NCBI GenBank assembly: GCA_018062515.1
Contig: JAGOSC010000002.1
Span: forward strand, 1-64,000
Reading direction: 5' to 3'
From: Candidatus Omnitrophota bacterium
Lineage (GTDB): Bacteria; Omnitrophota; Gorgyraeia; Zapsychrales; Zapsychraceae
Length of the DNA stretch: 64,000 nt
Shown: in pieces, positions 60,994 through 64,000 of the stretch
How positions within the stretch are numbered: the first letter of the stretch is position 1
How the letters are laid out: each line of letters starts with the position of its first letter
Notes under the pieces: generated by a model
Databases searched by the model: none
Seen by the model: the letters and a program-made list of their open reading frames with translations, nothing else
Told to the model about the DNA's origin: nothing
Made by a program: the position numbers and the translations under genes

Positions 60994-61022
60994 TTGACAT
61001 TTAATATTGAGCGTGATATACT
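60994..61022 (+). promoter_or_regulatory. Promoter of the sugar ABC importer
   Basis: TTGACA (60994-60999), a 17-bp spacer and TATACT (61017-61022): near-consensus. A single TTATCCACA, a perfect DnaA-box word, lies just upstream at 60947-60955. Confidence 0.8.
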
Positions 61023-61058
61023 CCTAACTTCAACATTTTCAATATCCTTGGAGCTTAC

Positions 61059-62366
61059 ATGAAAAAACTATCTATTGCGATTCTGCTCATTGTTATGGCA
61101 GCCTTTGGTGTACAAATCATGGGCTGTGCAAAAGTTGAAGATACCAGCAACAAAATTGTTTTATGGCATTGGATGACCGACCGGGATAAAGCCTTTCAAA
61201 CATTAGCTGCGAAATATGAACAGTTAACCGGTGTAAAAGTACAAATCCAATTATTCGCCCCGCCAGATACCTATTCCCAAAGAATCACCGCCTCCGCACA
61301 AGCCAATACCCTTCCTGATATATTCGGAATTCTCGACAAAAAAGAAATTTTTGCGGACTTTATCAAATATAATTTTGTGGCCAACCTAACGGAAGAATTT
61401 AATAAAAATAACAGTGAATGGGAAGCATCGATTTTCCCCAAGGCTTTAGATGTGAACCGTTTTACCGCGGATAATATTTACGGCGTGGAACCCGGAATTT
61501 ATGGTGTTCCTATTGATGTCACCAATATACAAATGCTTTACAATAAAAAACTTTTGCAAAAAGCCGGTATCAAGCAACCGCCGCAAACATTCGATGAATT
61601 TCTTGAAGCCATTGATGCTTTAAAACGAGTCGGTGTTCCCGGATTAGTTTCGGGTTGGGGAGAAATTTGGATGACCGACGCTTTTGCCTCCAATTATGCG
61701 TTTAATATTATGGGTGAAGAAAAAGTCATGGCGACGTACCGTGGTGATGTTCCATACACGGATAAAGATTGGATCAAAGTTTTAAGCATTTTTAGAACAT
61801 TGAGTAAAAAAGGTGCTTTTATTGAAGGGATTGTGACCAAACCGAATAAAGAAGCTGAACAGGATTTTGCCCTTGAGCGGGCAGCTTTTGCTTATAACGG
61901 TTCGTGGTGTGTCAATGTTTATAGCGGGATGAATCCGGATTTGGAATATAGCGCCATGCTTCCTCCGTCGATTAATTCGAAATCACCGATGAAAATTTGG
62001 GGAGGCGCCGGATCTTCTTTTGTCGTTAACAATAATTCGAAAAACAAAGATAAGGCCATTGCCTTTTTGAAATGGCTCTCTGCGGAAGAACAACAAACTT
62101 ATCTGGCCACAGAAACTAAGAATCTTCCATCAAATCAAAAAGCCTTAGCGTCCATTCCTGAAATACTTTCTGATTTCGCCAAGGTCATGGAAAATACCAC
62201 TCATCCGACGATATGGAAATATAATGAATTGCCGGCGGTGACCGAAGCGTTTGATAAAGGTATTCAATCTATTATTATCGGTGAAAAAACTCCGGAAGAT
62301 GTAGCTAAGGAAGTTCAGCAAGTCAAAACTCGTGAAATGGAAAAAGCGGCCAAGAAAGCTAAATAA
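61059..62366 (+). CDS. Sugar ABC transporter substrate-binding lipoprotein
   Basis: 435 aa. Signal peptide with lipobox IMGC (Cys23), then a family 1 solute-binding protein: VLWHWMTDRDKAFQTLAAKY, LPDIFGIL, the YGVPIDVTNIQMLYNKKL strand, GIKQPPQTFDEFLEAIDAL, and WGGAGSSFVVNNNSKNKDKA toward the end. It captures a sugar or oligosaccharide for the permeases that follow 4 bases later. The ATPase gene is not in the window. Confidence 0.93.
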   Translation: MKKLSIAILLIVMAAFGVQIMGCAKVEDTSNKIVLWHWMTDRDKAFQTLAAKYEQLTGVKVQIQLFAPPDTYSQRITASAQANTLPDIFGILDKKEIFADFIKYNFVANLTEEFNKNNSEWEASIFPKALDVNRFTADNIYGVEPGIYGVPIDVTNIQMLYNKKLLQKAGIKQPPQTFDEFLEAIDALKRVGVPGLVSGWGEIWMTDAFASNYAFNIMGEEKVMATYRGDVPYTDKDWIKVLSIFRTLSKKGAFIEGIVTKPNKEAEQDFALERAAFAYNGSWCVNVYSGMNPDLEYSAMLPPSINSKSPMKIWGGAGSSFVVNNNSKNKDKAIAFLKWLSAEEQQTYLATETKNLPSNQKALASIPEILSDFAKVMENTTHPTIWKYNELPAVTEAFDKGIQSIIIGEKTPEDVAKEVQQVKTREMEKAAKKAK

Positions 62367-62370
62367 AATT

Positions 62371-63297
62371 ATGGCTCAATCAGCGACGGTCAAGACAATC
62401 AATTACGAAAAATTAAAAAACACCTCTGAGAATTATATTTTTATTATTCCCGCCGTTATTATTTTTTCCATTTTTTATATTTATCCATTTATTGATATTA
62501 TTATCCTTTCTTTACATGAATGGAAAGGAATAGGCCCAAAGACGTTTGTCGGTCTACAGAATTTTAAAGAACTCATAGGCGACAAAATCTGGTGGAAGTC
62601 CATTTGGAATGCCACCTACATCACTTTGTGGGCTCTGACATTTCAGAATGTTTTGGCTTTTATGCTCGCCTTGGCATGCGACCGTGAAATTCGTTTTAAG
62701 AAATTTTATCGTGTTGTTTTTTTTATTCCGCCAGTATTGTCGCAAGTCGTCGTCGGACTCATTTGGCGATGGATTCTATATTCAGGAACTCAAAATGGGC
62801 AAGAAATTGGTCTGTTGAATTATTTTCTCGATTATGTCGGGTTGAATCATTTAGTGAATAATTGGTTGTCTAATCCAGAGACTGCTTTGACCTCTATTGC
62901 GATTGTGCATTGTTGGCAAGGATTTGGTTGGGGCTTTATTATGCTTTTGGCCGGACTGCAGACAATTGACAAGCAGTTATACGAATCAGCTAAGGTCGAC
63001 GGGGCTGATAATTGGTCGACGTTTTGGAATGTCACTATTCCGATGATGGTTCCGGTTATCTTGGTGGTGGTGATTTTGACGGTTTTAGGAGCGATGCAGG
63101 CTTTCATTTTGGTTTTATCCATGGTCAGTCAAGGGCTCGTGTATCACACGGAAGTTCCGGTGACGCGTATTTTGGCGGCCATGCAGGGGACAAAACAATT
63201 TGGTTATGCCTGTGCTATGGGTATTAATTTTGCGATGATATTGATTTCCGTATCCGCGGTCATGAAATTAATTTCAAATAAGGCGCAACAAGCGTAA
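62371..63297 (+). CDS. Sugar ABC transporter permease (MalF/UgpA-like)
   Basis: 308 aa, six membrane helices. The cytoplasmic EAA loop reads YESAKVDGADNWSTFWNVTIPMM and engages the ATPase. The ATG at 62371 is used; an upstream ATG in frame lies inside the binding-protein gene. CUT1-family partner of the next gene. Confidence 0.93.
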   Translation: MAQSATVKTINYEKLKNTSENYIFIIPAVIIFSIFYIYPFIDIIILSLHEWKGIGPKTFVGLQNFKELIGDKIWWKSIWNATYITLWALTFQNVLAFMLALACDREIRFKKFYRVVFFIPPVLSQVVVGLIWRWILYSGTQNGQEIGLLNYFLDYVGLNHLVNNWLSNPETALTSIAIVHCWQGFGWGFIMLLAGLQTIDKQLYESAKVDGADNWSTFWNVTIPMMVPVILVVVILTVLGAMQAFILVLSMVSQGLVYHTEVPVTRILAAMQGTKQFGYACAMGINFAMILISVSAVMKLISNKAQQA

Positions 63298-63305
63298 ATT
63301 AAGCG

Positions 63306-64000
63306 ATGGAAAAAATAAATTTACATTTACTCAAAAGATCGTCGAAATACTTCTGTCTACATTTGTTTTTGATCGTCGTTGCTTTGACATGTTTGTTTCC
63401 TCTATTCTGGATGATTCGTTGTTCATTGATGGATAATCAGACGGTCTTTACTGATAAAGGCATCATTCCGCAGGTCATTAATTTCGGAAATTACCCAGAT
63501 GCTTGGATACAGGGAAATTTCGGAACGTATTTTTTAAATAGTTTGATTTATACAACCTGCGTTGTTTTTGGTATTGTTCTTATTTCTTCACTCGCCGCCT
63601 TTGCTTTTTCACGATTAAAATTCCCCGGAAGAAAATTTTTTTATTATATGTTTGTCATCGCTATGATGATCCCATTGCCCGGAAGTTTCGTTCCACTGTT
63701 TGTTCTTATGAACAAATTACATTTGGCTAATACCAAAATCGGCTATATCCTTTGTATGGTCAACGTGGGATTGTCGCTCAGCATCATTCTCTTAAAAACG
63801 TTTTTTGATAAAATGCCGTCGGACTTAGAAGATGCCGCCCGTATCGACGGATGTAATAAATGGCAAATTTGGTGGAATGTCGCTTTGCCGCTCGCTCGGC
63901 CTGCCGTCGCTGTCATTGTCATTTTTAATTCATTGAATGTTTGGAATGAATTTATTTTAGCCCAACTTTTGTTGAGTGATACAAAACATATGCCTCTTCA
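63306..64000 (+). CDS. Sugar ABC transporter permease (MalG/UgpE-like), partial
   Basis: Begins with ATG at 63306 (MEKINLHLLKRS) and stays open to the window end, so at least 231 residues are present and the C-terminus is missing. Membrane helices start LFLIVVALTCLFPLFWMIR. SLAAFAFSRLKFPG and the EAA loop DLEDAARIDGCNKWQIWWNV are typical of MalG-type CUT1 permeases. It is 8 bases after the MalF-type gene. Confidence 0.9.
   Translation, partial: MEKINLHLLKRSSKYFCLHLFLIVVALTCLFPLFWMIRCSLMDNQTVFTDKGIIPQVINFGNYPDAWIQGNFGTYFLNSLIYTTCVVFGIVLISSLAAFAFSRLKFPGRKFFYYMFVIAMMIPLPGSFVPLFVLMNKLHLANTKIGYILCMVNVGLSLSIILLKTFFDKMPSDLEDAARIDGCNKWQIWWNVALPLARPAVAVIVIFNSLNVWNEFILAQLLLSDTKHMPL

Overview
This 64 kb window looks like part of a Gram-negative bacterial chromosome with low to moderate GC. 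The gene set fits an uncultured lineage of the PVC superphylum, most likely Omnitrophota. That placement is inference. It rests on TMTC-like TPR membrane proteins, a Flp/TadE-type pilin leader fused to a Cys-rich domain, a KamA/ATP-grasp/P-II neighbourhood, S74 tail-fibre-like and Cys-rich secreted proteins, and abundant PilZ proteins. No 16S gene or complete universal marker set is present to settle it. Nearly every gene is on the + strand; only 18562-20223 and 50941-51699 are on the minus strand. There is no transposase, integrase, CRISPR array or rRNA.

Layout. 1-5540: 3' end of trmB, a D,D-carboxypeptidase, a DsbA-like protein, a divergent L27, glmS and rsmI. 5518-14801: a pyrimidine locus (pyrR-pyrB-pyrC, then pyrK and pyrD-pyrF with unrelated genes between them) behind a PyrR-type leader. 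carAB and pyrE are not in the window. 14844-18555: an SGNH hydrolase, tRNA-Asp, a fluoride riboswitch with crcB, small envelope proteins, a CheY-like protein, tRNA-Val and a tandem array of structured hairpins. 18562-29126: a GT-C membrane protein and a long overlapping operon for a modified surface sugar (dehydrogenase, epimerase, aminotransferase, VOC, FkbH-like, ACP, GNAT, GT2, methyltransferase). 29160-51699: housekeeping genes (tRNA-binding protein, pabB-pabC, Lrp-aminotransferase pair, Ste24 protease, PilZ, era, nnrE, nth, a frameshifted ATP-grasp gene, kamA, a P-II variant, rpsU, purH, folC, mnmE, cvpA).

51799-58140 is the most unusual part. A c-di-GMP-I riboswitch with its terminator precedes a tail-fibre-like protein carrying an S74 auto-processing domain. 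Next come a Cys-rich secreted protein, a Cys-rich protein with a pilin-like N-terminus, three small paralogous exported Cys-rich proteins, and two PilZ proteins. I read it as a c-di-GMP-governed cell-surface system. 58245-64000 holds a GH94-type phosphorylase followed by a sugar ABC importer (binding protein and two permeases, the last cut by the window edge).

Regulation visible in the sequence: three RNA switches (PyrR leader, fluoride, c-di-GMP-I), about 16 sigma70-type promoters, intrinsic terminators, two promoters placed so that transcripts would be nearly leaderless, and an inverted repeat around the rpsU promoter. All functions come from reading motifs and comparing them with remembered families; no database search was run.
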